64,000 nt of DNA, from contig NZ_JAKLLH010000013.1 in NCBI RefSeq assembly GCF_023150235.1, positions 1 through 64,000 on the forward strand. The letters are read 5' to 3'. This DNA is from Azonexus sp. (GTDB lineage Bacteria; Pseudomonadota; Gammaproteobacteria; Burkholderiales; Rhodocyclaceae). Below the pieces are notes generated by a model. That model was not told where the DNA came from and ran no database searches. It was given only the letters and a program-made list of their open reading frames with translations. The first letter of the stretch is position 1. The number at the start of each line of letters is the position of its first letter. Positions 49,135 to 57,966 of the stretch are shown one piece after another. Both the position numbers and the translations under genes were made by a program.

Positions 49135-50442
49135 TTGTTCGGATTGAAAAACCTTTTCCCGCAATCCGCAGCGACAGCCGCTTCCCCCCCGTCGGCCACA
49201 TCGCCCACCAGCGATGCCCTGCTCTGCAGCGAGGCCGTTTTCGACCGTCGCAACCGGATTGCCGGCCATCTGCTGCGCATGCGCCAGGCAGACATCGCGG
49301 CCCGGGGACCGGCGTCGATTCAGGCCAGTCACGACGAGCAATTGCTGGCCCTGCTCAGTACCGAAGATCAGGCCGCACACGGCGGAATCTTCTTTCTGCC
49401 GCTATCTTCGGCCAGCCTCGCCCTATCCACGGTCGACCGCCTTGCCGGGCGAAAAATCATTCTCCTCCTGCAACTGGCCGACAAGGCACGGAGCGAGGAT
49501 CTGCTGCCGCGTATCGAACAACTCCAGGCACTCGGATTGCAGATCGGCCTCTACCGACAACCCCGCCATGCGGCTTTCGGCGAACTGGTCACGGCCACCG
49601 ACTGCGGCGCCATCGACATCGCCGGCAACACCCCGGAAACGCTACGCGACTTCTCCGCCGCCTACCGCGCCATCGAGAAGGTGCGGCCTACCGCCCTGTT
49701 CGCTGCCAATATCGAACACCTCGACGAATTGCGCCTCTGCCGGCAATGGCACTTCGATTATTTCCACGGCCACTTTGCCGACCTGCCGTCCGTGACTGAA
49801 GACGAACGCAGCGGCGCCGATCCGCACAAGATGCAGTTGCTGCACCTCCTGCGCCTGGTGCAGAGCGATGCCGACAATGCCAGCATCGCCGCCGCGCTCA
49901 AACACGACCCCCTGCTCGCCTTCCGCATCCTGCGTTACCTCAACTCACCGGCGCTTGGCCTCTCCGGACGGATCGACAACATGGAGCAGGCGCTGATGCT
50001 GCTCGGGCGACAGCGCCTGTTCCGCTGGCTCTCGGTCTTGCTGTTTTCGGTGCGCGAGCCGCAATTCGGCGACTGGCTACTGGTCGAGAGCGCGCTCACA
50101 CGCGGCCGGCTGATGGAATTGCTCGGCCGCGACAGCCTGCCGCAACAATCGGGCGACCTGCTTTTCCTCACCGGCATTTTTTCCTGCCTCGACCGCCTGC
50201 TACGCCGGCCGCTGCCGGAAATCATCGCCGACACGCCCCTGCCCGAGGCGGCGGCGGCCGCGTTGCTGCGCGACGAGGGGCCGCTGGCCCCCCTCCTGCG
50301 CACGGCCATGGCGGGTGACAGCTTCGATCCACAACGTCTGGCGGCAAGCGCCCGCAATGCCGGACTGGCACCGTCGAGCGTCAATCGCGCCTTCCTCGCA
50401 GCCACGGCCTGGGCCAGCGAAGTGACCGAGCACTGGGAATAG
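49135..50442 (+). CDS. EAL-HDOD signalling protein, EAL site degenerate
   Basis: This 435-residue YuxH-type protein joins an EAL-like fold (about 30-210) to an HDOD domain (about 225-420). The EAL core is degenerate: no E-x-L signature or DDFGTG is visible, so cyclic-di-GMP cleavage is unlikely and binding or a protein-scaffold role is probable. It starts at TTG 49135, seven bases after GGAG, an unusual but well-supported start. The HDOD part reads ALKHDPLLAFRILRYLNSPAL. Confidence 0.85.
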   Translation: MFGLKNLFPQSAATAASPPSATSPTSDALLCSEAVFDRRNRIAGHLLRMRQADIAARGPASIQASHDEQLLALLSTEDQAAHGGIFFLPLSSASLALSTVDRLAGRKIILLLQLADKARSEDLLPRIEQLQALGLQIGLYRQPRHAAFGELVTATDCGAIDIAGNTPETLRDFSAAYRAIEKVRPTALFAANIEHLDELRLCRQWHFDYFHGHFADLPSVTEDERSGADPHKMQLLHLLRLVQSDADNASIAAALKHDPLLAFRILRYLNSPALGLSGRIDNMEQALMLLGRQRLFRWLSVLLFSVREPQFGDWLLVESALTRGRLMELLGRDSLPQQSGDLLFLTGIFSCLDRLLRRPLPEIIADTPLPEAAAAALLRDEGPLAPLLRTAMAGDSFDPQRLAASARNAGLAPSSVNRAFLAATAWASEVTEHWE

Positions 50443-50511
50443 CCGGCTCCCGCAAAACCGGACCGGGCCGGGGATCGAATTGATCCAGGTCCATGCGCGG
50501 GCCGGGCAAAC

Positions 50512-51813
50512 ATGGCCAAATGGCGTCCCATGCTCTACCGTTCGCCCTCAGCCCCTTCCGCCGCCAGGCGCCCCCCCCTGCTCCCGACTCTCCTGCTCGT
50601 CCTGGCCGTCATCATCCACGCCCTGCCAGCCGGTGCCGCGCAACCACTGCAACCCTGGCTGGACGCCGTGGCGGCAGGCAGCGTCCTGCGCCTGCCCGCC
50701 GGCGAATACCGGGGACCGGCGGTCATCAGCAAGCCGCTGACGCTCGAAGGCAACCGGGAGGTCATCATCGACGGCGGCGGCAAGGGAACGGTAATCACCA
50801 TCCGCAGCGACGACGTCACCCTGCGCGGACTGCACCTGCGCGCCAGCGGCGACTCGCACGACAGCATCGACGGCGGCATCATGGCCGAGGGAAACCGCCT
50901 CCTGATCGAAGACAACCGGATCGACGACGTCCTCTTCGGCATTTCCCTTCACCGTAGCCGCGACAGCATCGTGCGTCACAACCGCATCCGTTCGCGCCCG
51001 GTCGATTCAGCCGAACGCGGCGACGGCATCCGCCTCTGGTACAGCAGCGGCAACCGTATCGAGGGCAACGACATCGCGCAGATCCGCGACATCACCGTCA
51101 GCAACGCCACCCATAACCGTTTTATCGGCAACCGCGTGCGCGACAGCCGGCGCGGTCTCAATTTCCTGTTTGCCCAGCGCACCCTGGTCGAAGGCAACCT
51201 CTTCGAATTCAACTCCACCGGCATCATCGCCCTCAACTCGGCCGGCATCATCATCCGCCGCAATCGCATCCTGCACGCCATGGACCCTTCGGGTGCCGGC
51301 GTCGCGCTCAAGGAGACCGATGCCGCCCTGGTTGAAAACAACGAGATCGTGCATTGCGCCCACGGCATCATGGCCGACTCGCCGATGCACCCGATCAATC
51401 GCATCGTCTTTATCGACAATTTGATCGCACACAACATTACCGGTGTTTATTTCTATGGCGCCAAAGGCGGTCACGTAGCCATCGACAACCGCTTTCAAAG
51501 CAATCTCTGGCCGGTGACCATCATCGGCGACGGCGACCCGATGGATGACGTCTGGCTGAACAACGAGTGGGACGATTACGAGGGTTTCGACCGCAACAAC
51601 GATGGCATCGGCGACACGCCGCACGAGTTGTACGCCTGGTCCGACCGGATCTGGATGGAAACACCCTCGGCACGCTTCTTCCGCAATTCGCCGGTGCTGG
51701 AACTGCTCGATTTTCTCGAACGACTGGCGCCTTTCGCCCCGCCTACCCTGATCCTGCGCGACAACGCGCCGCGCATGGGCAAGAAAAAGGCGGAACCCGC
51801 GTTCCGCCGCTGA
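50512..51813 (+). CDS. Second NosD-like beta-helix protein, away from the nos operon
   Basis: This 433-residue exported beta-helix protein closely follows the pattern of the NosD at 37425. It shares GSVLRLPAGEYRGPAVISKPL, ASGDSHDS, DGIRLWYS and the C-terminal GIGDTPHELYAWSDRIWME plus NSPVLELLDFLERLAPF. The signal is LLLVLAVIIHALPAGAAQ. No nos gene is adjacent. It could back up NosD or serve another copper/carbohydrate client; the function is not proven. The start is ATG 50512 or 50530. Confidence 0.85.
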   Translation: MAKWRPMLYRSPSAPSAARRPPLLPTLLLVLAVIIHALPAGAAQPLQPWLDAVAAGSVLRLPAGEYRGPAVISKPLTLEGNREVIIDGGGKGTVITIRSDDVTLRGLHLRASGDSHDSIDGGIMAEGNRLLIEDNRIDDVLFGISLHRSRDSIVRHNRIRSRPVDSAERGDGIRLWYSSGNRIEGNDIAQIRDITVSNATHNRFIGNRVRDSRRGLNFLFAQRTLVEGNLFEFNSTGIIALNSAGIIIRRNRILHAMDPSGAGVALKETDAALVENNEIVHCAHGIMADSPMHPINRIVFIDNLIAHNITGVYFYGAKGGHVAIDNRFQSNLWPVTIIGDGDPMDDVWLNNEWDDYEGFDRNNDGIGDTPHELYAWSDRIWMETPSARFFRNSPVLELLDFLERLAPFAPPTLILRDNAPRMGKKKAEPAFRR

Positions 51814-51846
51814 GTACCGGGCAGCCCAAACTGGCCGGGCGGGAAA

Positions 51847-52164
51847 TCAAGGCAGGAGCGCCGCGCCGATACCGGTTGAATTGCCGACAAAGTTACTCAA
51901 GGAACCCCGCAATTTTTCGCGGTCGCCGGCCTGCATCGCGGCATCGCACTCGGCGAGATCGCGCTGACACTGATGGGCAGCGCGGGTATAAGCGGCGAGG
52001 TGTTCTTCGGACAGATCCCAATGTTCCCCGGACTGCATCTCGTCGACCAGGCAATCGCAACGGATTTCTCCGGTACGCATGAAGCGGGCCGCCATACGGA
52101 ACCTGCGCGCATTGCACAGGTGGATCACCGTGGTGGCGGCCAGTTTCTCGAAGGCCTGCGACAT
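51847..52164 (-). CDS. Unrecognised small cytosolic protein
   Basis: This 105-residue helical protein starts MSQAFEKLAATTVIHLCN behind a strong AAGGAG site. It has several Cys and His (RCDCLVDEM, HQCQRDLAECDAAMQ) that could bind a metal, but no known motif. It lies between the NosD-like gene and cysB, convergent with the former. Confidence 0.6.
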   Translation of the reverse strand: MSQAFEKLAATTVIHLCNARRFRMAARFMRTGEIRCDCLVDEMQSGEHWDLSEEHLAAYTRAAHQCQRDLAECDAAMQAGDREKLRGSLSNFVGNSTGIGAALLP

Positions 52165-52237
52165 GCTCGACTCCTTGCCGGGAAATATACTTCCAAAATA
52201 TTACCCAAGAATCCGGTGGCTGCCTATTACACGAAAG

Positions 52238-53179
52238 TCATAGCTGGTAGGCATCGCCGCCACCCTGCATCGCGATGTCCACCACCCGGCGGGTAAGATG
52301 CGGAGCGAAGAGCAGCATCAGGTCGTAGTCATAGCGCCGCAGGTAGGCGCCCCGCCGCAAGGCCAGCCGCGTGGTATTGGACTCGAAGAGATGCCCGGCA
52401 TCGAGCGCCACCAGACCGCTGTCGCGCTGCGCATCGTAAGCCAGGGCCGAAATGATCCCCAGGCCCAGGCCGAGGCCGACATAGGTCTTGATCACGTCGG
52501 CATCGAGCGCGGTCAGCGCGATGTGCGGTGCCACGCCGATGCGCTCGAAGGCGCGATTGATGCGGGAGCGGCCGGCAAAGGCGGTGTCGTAGGTAATCAG
52601 TGGCCAGCGCACCAATTCCTGCAGGCTCAAAGCCGGGCAGCCGCAAATTGGATGCCCTTCCGGAGCGATCACGCAATGGCTCCACTGGCGTACCGGCAGG
52701 GTCACCAGTTGCGAATACTGGTCCAGGGCTTCGGTGGCGATACCGATATCCGCCTCGCCGGCCACCACCCATTCGGCAATCTGGGTCGGACTGCCCTGGT
52801 GCATTTCCAGCCTGACATTCGGATGTTGGGCAACGAAATCACGTACCACCAGCGGCAGGGCATAGCGAGCCTGCGTATGCGTCGCCGCCAGCACCAGCCG
52901 GCCGCTGTCGCCGGTGGCAAACTCGGCGCTCGCCCGCTTGAGGTTATCCGCTTCGCGCAAAATGCGCTCGGCCAGGGCCAGCACCACCTTGCCCGGCTCG
53001 GTAACGCCGGTAAAGCGTTTGCCGCTGCGCTCGAAGATGGCAATCCCGAGTTCCTCCTCAAGCAGCTTGACCTGCTTCGAGATCCCCGGCTGCGAGGTGT
53101 AAAGGGACTCGGCTGCCTCCGACACGTTGAGCCCCTGACGCTGGATTTCGACGATGTAACGTAGTTGCTGGAGTTTCAT
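52238..53179 (-). CDS. cysB: LysR-type sulfur-assimilation regulator CysB
   Basis: This is a 313-residue LysR regulator. The helix-turn-helix is typical (MKLQQLRYIVEIQRQ, SEAAESLYTSQPGISKQV). The inducer-binding domain follows CysB in length and motifs (AATHTQARYALP, TALDADVIKTYV, GLGLGIISA). It controls sulfate assimilation in response to N-acetylserine or O-acetylserine. It is divergent from tauE-cysI-DUF934-cysH, which it probably regulates. I start at ATG 53179. Confidence 0.93.
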   Translation of the reverse strand: MKLQQLRYIVEIQRQGLNVSEAAESLYTSQPGISKQVKLLEEELGIAIFERSGKRFTGVTEPGKVVLALAERILREADNLKRASAEFATGDSGRLVLAATHTQARYALPLVVRDFVAQHPNVRLEMHQGSPTQIAEWVVAGEADIGIATEALDQYSQLVTLPVRQWSHCVIAPEGHPICGCPALSLQELVRWPLITYDTAFAGRSRINRAFERIGVAPHIALTALDADVIKTYVGLGLGLGIISALAYDAQRDSGLVALDAGHLFESNTTRLALRRGAYLRRYDYDLMLLFAPHLTRRVVDIAMQGGGDAYQL

Positions 53180-53191
53180 GGTTGAGAGTTG

Positions 53192-53258
53192 AGGATTTAG
53201 GATCAAGGATCAAGGATCAAGGATTAAGGGGGTTGCTTGCAGCTGGATCCTTAATCCT
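53192..53258. repeat. Heptamer tandem repeat and matching inverted copy before cysB
   Basis: Five tandem heptamers (AGGATTT, three AGGATCA, AGGATTA) run from 53192 to 53226. AGGATTAAGG pairs exactly with CCTTAATCCT at 53249-53258. The array starts 12 bases upstream of the cysB ATG, in the divergent cysB/tauE region, where slippage could alter expression. Confidence 0.8.
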
Positions 53259-53330
53259 AATAACTAAAAAACATAACAATCTAACTCAATATTCTTTTTG
53301 TTTCAAATAAAGCCCGGTACGATGCCGGCC

Positions 53331-54107
53331 ATGGATTACCTCTACACTCTCTCCGGTTTTGCGGTCGGTGCCATCGTCGGTCTCACCGGTGTTGGCGGCG
53401 GTTCGCTGATGACCCCGCTGCTGGTCCTGGTCTTCGGCGTGCATCCGGCCACCGCGGTCGGCACCGATCTGCTCTACGCCGCGCTGACCAAGGCCGGCGG
53501 TACCGTTGCGCATGGTCGCAAGGGTCATGTCGATTGGAGCATCACCCTGCGTCTCGCGGCCGGCAGCATTCCGGCGGCAGCGATCACGATCTGGGTGCTG
53601 TCACAACTGCCCAAGGGCAGCAACGTCATTGGCGCGGTGATTTCGCACGGCCTCGGCTTTGCGCTCTTCCTGACCGCGATTGCCATCCTCTTCGGCAAGA
53701 AATTGCGCGACTATGCCAATCGCCACGAAGAATCGGAACTGCGCCGCTGCTGCCTGCCCAAGATCACCGTGCTGGTCGGCGCCATTCTTGGCGTGCTGGT
53801 CACGATTTCATCGGTCGGCGCCGGTGCGCTCGGCGTAGCCGTGTTGTTTTTCCTCTATCCCAAGCTGTCGACCGTGAAAATCATCGGTTCCGACGTCGCC
53901 CACGCCGTGCCGCTGACACTGGTTGCCGGCCTCGGCCACTGGCTGCTCGGCGGCGTCGACTGGGTGCTGCTCGGCTCGCTGCTGCTAGGCTCGTTGCCCG
54001 GCATCTGGCTCGGCAGCCATCTTTCCGCCAAGGTGCCGGAGCACATCCTGCGCCGCATCCTGGCCTCCATGCTGGTGCTGATCGGCACCAAGCTGGTCCT
54101 TGCCTGA
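53331..54107 (+). CDS. TauE/SafE-family membrane transporter
   Basis: This 258-residue protein has about eight membrane helices and the family pattern GLTGVGGGSLMTPLLV near the N-terminus, with GTDLLYAALTKAGG and ISSVGAGALG later. It probably exports sulfite or another sulfonate-derived anion. It is linked to cysI (20-base gap), so protection from sulfite made by APS reduction is an attractive inference. ATG 53331 (MDYLYTL) or 53322 may be the start; neither has a clear ribosome site. Confidence 0.85.
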   Translation: MDYLYTLSGFAVGAIVGLTGVGGGSLMTPLLVLVFGVHPATAVGTDLLYAALTKAGGTVAHGRKGHVDWSITLRLAAGSIPAAAITIWVLSQLPKGSNVIGAVISHGLGFALFLTAIAILFGKKLRDYANRHEESELRRCCLPKITVLVGAILGVLVTISSVGAGALGVAVLFFLYPKLSTVKIIGSDVAHAVPLTLVAGLGHWLLGGVDWVLLGSLLLGSLPGIWLGSHLSAKVPEHILRRILASMLVLIGTKLVLA

Positions 54108-54127
54108 GATTTCCCCAAGGAATCGCC

Positions 54128-55801
54128 ATGTATCAATACACTGCCCTCGACCGCCAGTTGATCAACGAGCGCGTCGCCCAATTCCGCGATCAGGTCCGCC
54201 GCTGGAAAGCCGGCGAACTTTCCGACGAGGAATTTCGTCCGCTGCGCCTGCAAAACGGCCTCTACATCCAGCGTCATGCCCCGATGTTCCGCATCGCCGT
54301 GCCCTACGGCATGCTCAACGCCGCGCAGCTGCGCAAGATGGCCCACCTGGCCCGCACCTATGACCGGGGTTACGGCCATTTCACCACCCGCCACAATCTG
54401 CAGCTGAACTGGCCGAAGATCGAGGATGTGCCGGAAATGCTCGCCGAACTGGCGACCGTCGACCTGCACGCGATCCAGACTTCCGGCAACTGCCTGCGCA
54501 ACATCACCACCGACCAGTTCGCCGGCGTCGCCGCCGACGAGATCATCGACCCGCGCCCGCTGGCCGAGATCCTCCGCCAGTGGACCACCTTCCACCCGGA
54601 ATTCGCCTTCCTGCCGCGCAAGTTCAAGATCGCGATTTCCGGCACCGAAGAAGACCGCGCCGTCACCTGGTTCCACGACATCGGCCTGCATCTGAAGCAA
54701 GTCGACGGTCAGGTCGGCTTCACCGTCATCGTCGGCGGCGGCCTCGGCCGTACCCCGATCCGTGGTGAAGTGATCCGCGACTTCCTGCCCTGGCAGGACA
54801 TTCTTTCCTATTGCGAAGCGGTGCTCCGCGTCTATAACCGCTACGGCCGCCGCGACAACGCCTACAAGGCGCGGATCAAGATCCTGGTCCAGGCACTCGG
54901 CATCGACGCCTTCCGCGAGCAGGTCGAGGCCGAATGGGCGCACGGCAAGAACGGCCCGATGACCATCACCCAGGCCGAGTACGACCGTGTCGCCGCGCAC
55001 TTCGCACCGCCGGCCTATGCAAGCCTGGGCGCCGCCGAACTGCCGCAGGAAAAAGCCTTCCGGCGCTGGGTCGACCGTAACACGCATGCCCACAAGGTGC
55101 CGGGCTACGCCGCCGTCACCCTGTCGCTGAAAAAGCACGGCATCGCACCGGGCGACATCACCGCCGAGCAGATGGAGGTCGTCGCCGACCTCGCCGACCG
55201 CTACAGCTTTGGCGAACTGAGGATCAGCCACGAGCAGAACATCATCCTCGCCGACGTCAAGCAAGCCGACCTCTACGCCGTCTGGCAACAAGCCAGCGCC
55301 GCCGGCCTGGCAACGCCGAACATCGGCCTGCTGACCGGCATGATCTGCTGCCCGGGCGGCGATTTCTGCGATCTGGCCAACGCCAAGTCGATCCCGATTG
55401 CCAACGCCATCCAGGCCCGTTTCGACGACCTCGACTACCTGTTCGACATCGGCGAGATCGACCTCAACATTTCCGGTTGCATGAATGCCTGCGGCCACCA
55501 CCACGTCGGCCACATCGGCGTCCTCGGTGTCGACAAGAACGATGCCGAGTTCTACCAGGTCACCCTCGGCGGTCGCCAGGGCAACCACGCCAAGCTCGGC
55601 AAGGTGATCGGCCCGTCGTTCTCGGCCGAAGAAATGCCCGACGTGGTCGAGAAGATCATCAAGGTTTACCTTGCCAACCGCCACGAAGACGAGCATTTCA
55701 TCGACACCTTCGACCGGATCGGCCTCGACCCCTTCAAGAACCTCGTCTACGAAGGCCGCGCCCACGGCAAGGCCAAGTCCGCCGCCCAGGAGAATGCATG
55801 A
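54128..55801 (+). CDS. cysI: Assimilatory sulfite reductase, haem subunit-like
   Basis: This is a 557-residue sirohaem nitrite/sulfite reductase. It contains HFTTRHNLQLNW, TSGNCLRNITTDQ, and the cluster-sirohaem cysteines ICCPGGDFCDLA and ISGCMNACGHHH. It reduces sulfite to sulfide, probably with ferredoxin or a reductase partner encoded elsewhere. ATG 54128 follows AAGGA. Its end overlaps the DUF934 start. Confidence 0.93.
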   Translation: MYQYTALDRQLINERVAQFRDQVRRWKAGELSDEEFRPLRLQNGLYIQRHAPMFRIAVPYGMLNAAQLRKMAHLARTYDRGYGHFTTRHNLQLNWPKIEDVPEMLAELATVDLHAIQTSGNCLRNITTDQFAGVAADEIIDPRPLAEILRQWTTFHPEFAFLPRKFKIAISGTEEDRAVTWFHDIGLHLKQVDGQVGFTVIVGGGLGRTPIRGEVIRDFLPWQDILSYCEAVLRVYNRYGRRDNAYKARIKILVQALGIDAFREQVEAEWAHGKNGPMTITQAEYDRVAAHFAPPAYASLGAAELPQEKAFRRWVDRNTHAHKVPGYAAVTLSLKKHGIAPGDITAEQMEVVADLADRYSFGELRISHEQNIILADVKQADLYAVWQQASAAGLATPNIGLLTGMICCPGGDFCDLANAKSIPIANAIQARFDDLDYLFDIGEIDLNISGCMNACGHHHVGHIGVLGVDKNDAEFYQVTLGGRQGNHAKLGKVIGPSFSAEEMPDVVEKIIKVYLANRHEDEHFIDTFDRIGLDPFKNLVYEGRAHGKAKSAAQENA

Positions 55802-56310
55802 TGGCGCAACTGATCAAGAACGGCTCGCTCACGGTCGACACCTGGAACAGCCTGGAAATCGGCGAGGGCGAGAGCCCCGAGACTCTGGCCCTGCCGGAAG
55901 GCGACCTGCTCTTCCCGCTCACCGTGTGGCTGGCGCGCAAGAACGAAATCATCGCCCGCTACCCGCGCATCGGCCTGCTGCTGCAGCCGGCCGACCGGGT
56001 TGAGGAGATCGCCGCCGACCTGCACTACTTCCAGGTGATCGCGGTCAATTTCCCCAAATTCGTCGATGGCCGTGGCTACTCGACCGCCGCCCTGCTCCGT
56101 CAGCGCTATCAGTTCGCCGGCGAACTGCGGGCCGTCGGCGACGTGCTGCACGACCAGCTGTTCTTCATGCGCCGGGTCGGCTTCGACGCCTACGCGCTCA
56201 AGGACGGCAAGAGCGTCGAAGCGGCGCTGGCCAGTGCCTTCGGCACCTTCAGCCAGCCCTACCAGGGCGCTACCGACCAACCGCAGCCGGCTTTCCGCCG
56301 CAACGCCTGA
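55798..56310 (+). CDS. DUF934 protein of the sulfur assimilation operon
   Basis: This 170-residue protein belongs to the DUF934 family, which sits between cysI and cysH in many proteobacteria. It shows FPKFVDGRGYSTAALLRQRY and the final VGFDAYALK. Its role is unproven; coupling with sulfite reduction is inferred from the operon. The first ATG, 55798, overlaps the cysI stop by ATGA; a second ATG follows at once. Confidence 0.9.
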   Translation: MMAQLIKNGSLTVDTWNSLEIGEGESPETLALPEGDLLFPLTVWLARKNEIIARYPRIGLLLQPADRVEEIAADLHYFQVIAVNFPKFVDGRGYSTAALLRQRYQFAGELRAVGDVLHDQLFFMRRVGFDAYALKDGKSVEAALASAFGTFSQPYQGATDQPQPAFRRNA

Positions 56311-56319
56311 GGCCTGCCG

Positions 56320-57039
56320 ATGACCCCGAACCTGCTCCGCATCACGCCCGAACTCTCGGCCAGCGTCGCGACCAAAACGGCGGAAGTCCAGCAGTTGCTG
56401 GCGCGCATTGCCCACGAGTTCGCCCCGGCGACCTTCGCCAACAGCCTCGGCGCCGAGGACATGGTGCTGACCGACCTGATCCTGAAGAGCAAACTGCCGA
56501 TCCAGATCTTCAGCCTCGACACCGGCCGCCTGCCGCCCGAGACCTACGACCTGATGGGCGCGGTGGAAAAACACTATAAAACCCAGTTGACCGTGTTTTT
56601 CCCACGCGCCGACGACGTCGAGCTGTATGTCCGCAACCAGGGCATCAACGGTTTCTACGACTCGGTGACGCTGCGCAAAGCCTGCTGTGCGATCCGCAAG
56701 GTCGAGCCGCTGAAGCGGGCACTAGCCGGCAAGCGCGCCTGGATCACCGGCATGCGCGCCGAGCAGGCGGCGACCCGGGGCAACCTGGCGGTGCAGGAAT
56801 ACGACGAAGGCAACGGCCTGGAGAAATTCAACCCGCTCGCCAGCTGGAGCGAAAAGGAAGTGTGGACCTATATCAAGGAGAACGCCGTGCCGTACAACGC
56901 GCTGCACGACAAGTTCTACCCGAGTATCGGCTGCGCCCCCTGCACCCGCGCCATTTCACCCGGCGAAGACGTACGCGCCGGCCGCTGGTGGTGGGAAAAC
57001 CCGGAATCCAAGGAGTGCGGCCTGCACGTCAAGGGCTGA
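56320..57039 (+). CDS. cysH: APS reductase (assimilatory)
   Basis: This 239-residue reductase turns adenylylsulfate into sulfite. The four cluster cysteines are present (KACCAIRKVEPL and GCAPCTRAI), which marks the APS-specific Fe-S type rather than the PAPS type. The catalytic Cys lies in SKECGLHVKG at the C-terminus. It follows DUF934 by 9 bases and ends before a strong terminator. Confidence 0.94.
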   Translation: MTPNLLRITPELSASVATKTAEVQQLLARIAHEFAPATFANSLGAEDMVLTDLILKSKLPIQIFSLDTGRLPPETYDLMGAVEKHYKTQLTVFFPRADDVELYVRNQGINGFYDSVTLRKACCAIRKVEPLKRALAGKRAWITGMRAEQAATRGNLAVQEYDEGNGLEKFNPLASWSEKEVWTYIKENAVPYNALHDKFYPSIGCAPCTRAISPGEDVRAGRWWWENPESKECGLHVKG

Positions 57040-57147
57040 ACCGGCACCAGTGGGGCTCTCGAAGGGCTCGCGAAAAACCTTGGCGGGGCTCGGCGGATCT
57101 CGACACCACAGTCCTCGCCGCCCACTGCCATTGCCGGGAACCACGGC

Positions 57148-57179
57148 GGGAAGCCCCTGAAGCGGGCTTCCCTTTTTTT
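57148..57179 (+). terminator. Intrinsic terminator of the cys operon
   Basis: GGGAAGCCC/GGGCTTCCC with a 7-base loop is followed by seven T. It ends the tauE-cysI-DUF934-cysH message. Confidence 0.95.
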
Positions 57180-57268
57180 CGTCCGGAAAACGGCCGATCC
57201 GCGTTCATTGGCGCGATGCGCGCCTGAATTGAGGTTTTTACCTTGCGCCCGACCGGCGGGAACGACGA

Positions 57269-57775
57269 TCAGCGGACGACGCCGCAGGCAATGCGCTTGC
57301 CGCTATTACCTTCGGGATGCGACATGTAGTCGTCGGGATCGGCGGTAATGATCAGGCTGAGGCCGATCACATCCTTCAGCAACAAGCCCTGCACCTCGGT
57401 GCTGTAATTGGCATTGCCCTTGCCATCGGCCAGCAGGTTGGGCAGGTCGCCAACATGATGTTCCGGCTTGTCGTAGTGGCCGTGACGCTTGCCGAGAGGG
57501 TTGTAATGCCCGCGCGCACTGCTGGCATCGGGTGCGCTGCAGTCGCCGAGCTCGTGCAGATGAATGCCGTGCTCGCCCGGCGTCAGATTGCGAGCGGTGA
57601 CTTCGATACGCAGCTTGTCCTCCCCCGTATCGGTAAAGCGGGCGCTGGCGCTGGCGCGGCTACCCGAGCGCGCCTGGAGTTCGGCGCTCGCATCCGGTTT
57701 GACGGGTTGCGAAACACAAGCCGACAACAGCAGCGACAAGCCGCCGAGCAGCAGGTAACTGGTACTTTTTTTCAT
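57269..57775 (-). CDS. sodC: Cu/Zn superoxide dismutase-like lipoprotein lacking one copper ligand
   Basis: This is a 168-residue lipoprotein: LSLLLSAC is a lipobox with Cys20. The SodC fold is clear: EHGIHLHELGDC gives His72 and His74, RGHYNP gives His90, KRHGHY and EHHVGDLPN give the zinc side, and GKRIACGVV the conserved disulfide end. At the place of the fourth copper ligand, where VVHAGPDDY is usual, it reads LIITADPDDY: Thr144 replaces His. It may be inactive as a dismutase or bind metal differently. ATG 57775 follows AAGGAG. Confidence 0.88.
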   Translation of the reverse strand: MKKSTSYLLLGGLSLLLSACVSQPVKPDASAELQARSGSRASASARFTDTGEDKLRIEVTARNLTPGEHGIHLHELGDCSAPDASSARGHYNPLGKRHGHYDKPEHHVGDLPNLLADGKGNANYSTEVQGLLLKDVIGLSLIITADPDDYMSHPEGNSGKRIACGVVR

Positions 57776-57966
57776 GGTTTTCTCCTTGTCTGTCAAAGCC
57801 CGGGCGACCCCCCGGCAAGGGCTGGAACATCCAGCTTCAAGGATACGCGACTCTTTCCCGCAGCGGCGCGCGACAAACTCCGCGGGCATTTGATGCCGGC
57901 TATTTGCTGCGCCGCAACATTACGGTAGTCTTGCGGGCTTAAACTTGCTCGAACTTGAGGAATATC

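Noticed and set aside
49429-49440. Palindrome copy inside the EAL-HDOD gene
   Set aside because: One terminal base differs and the sequence is explained by Thr-Val-Asp-Arg codons.
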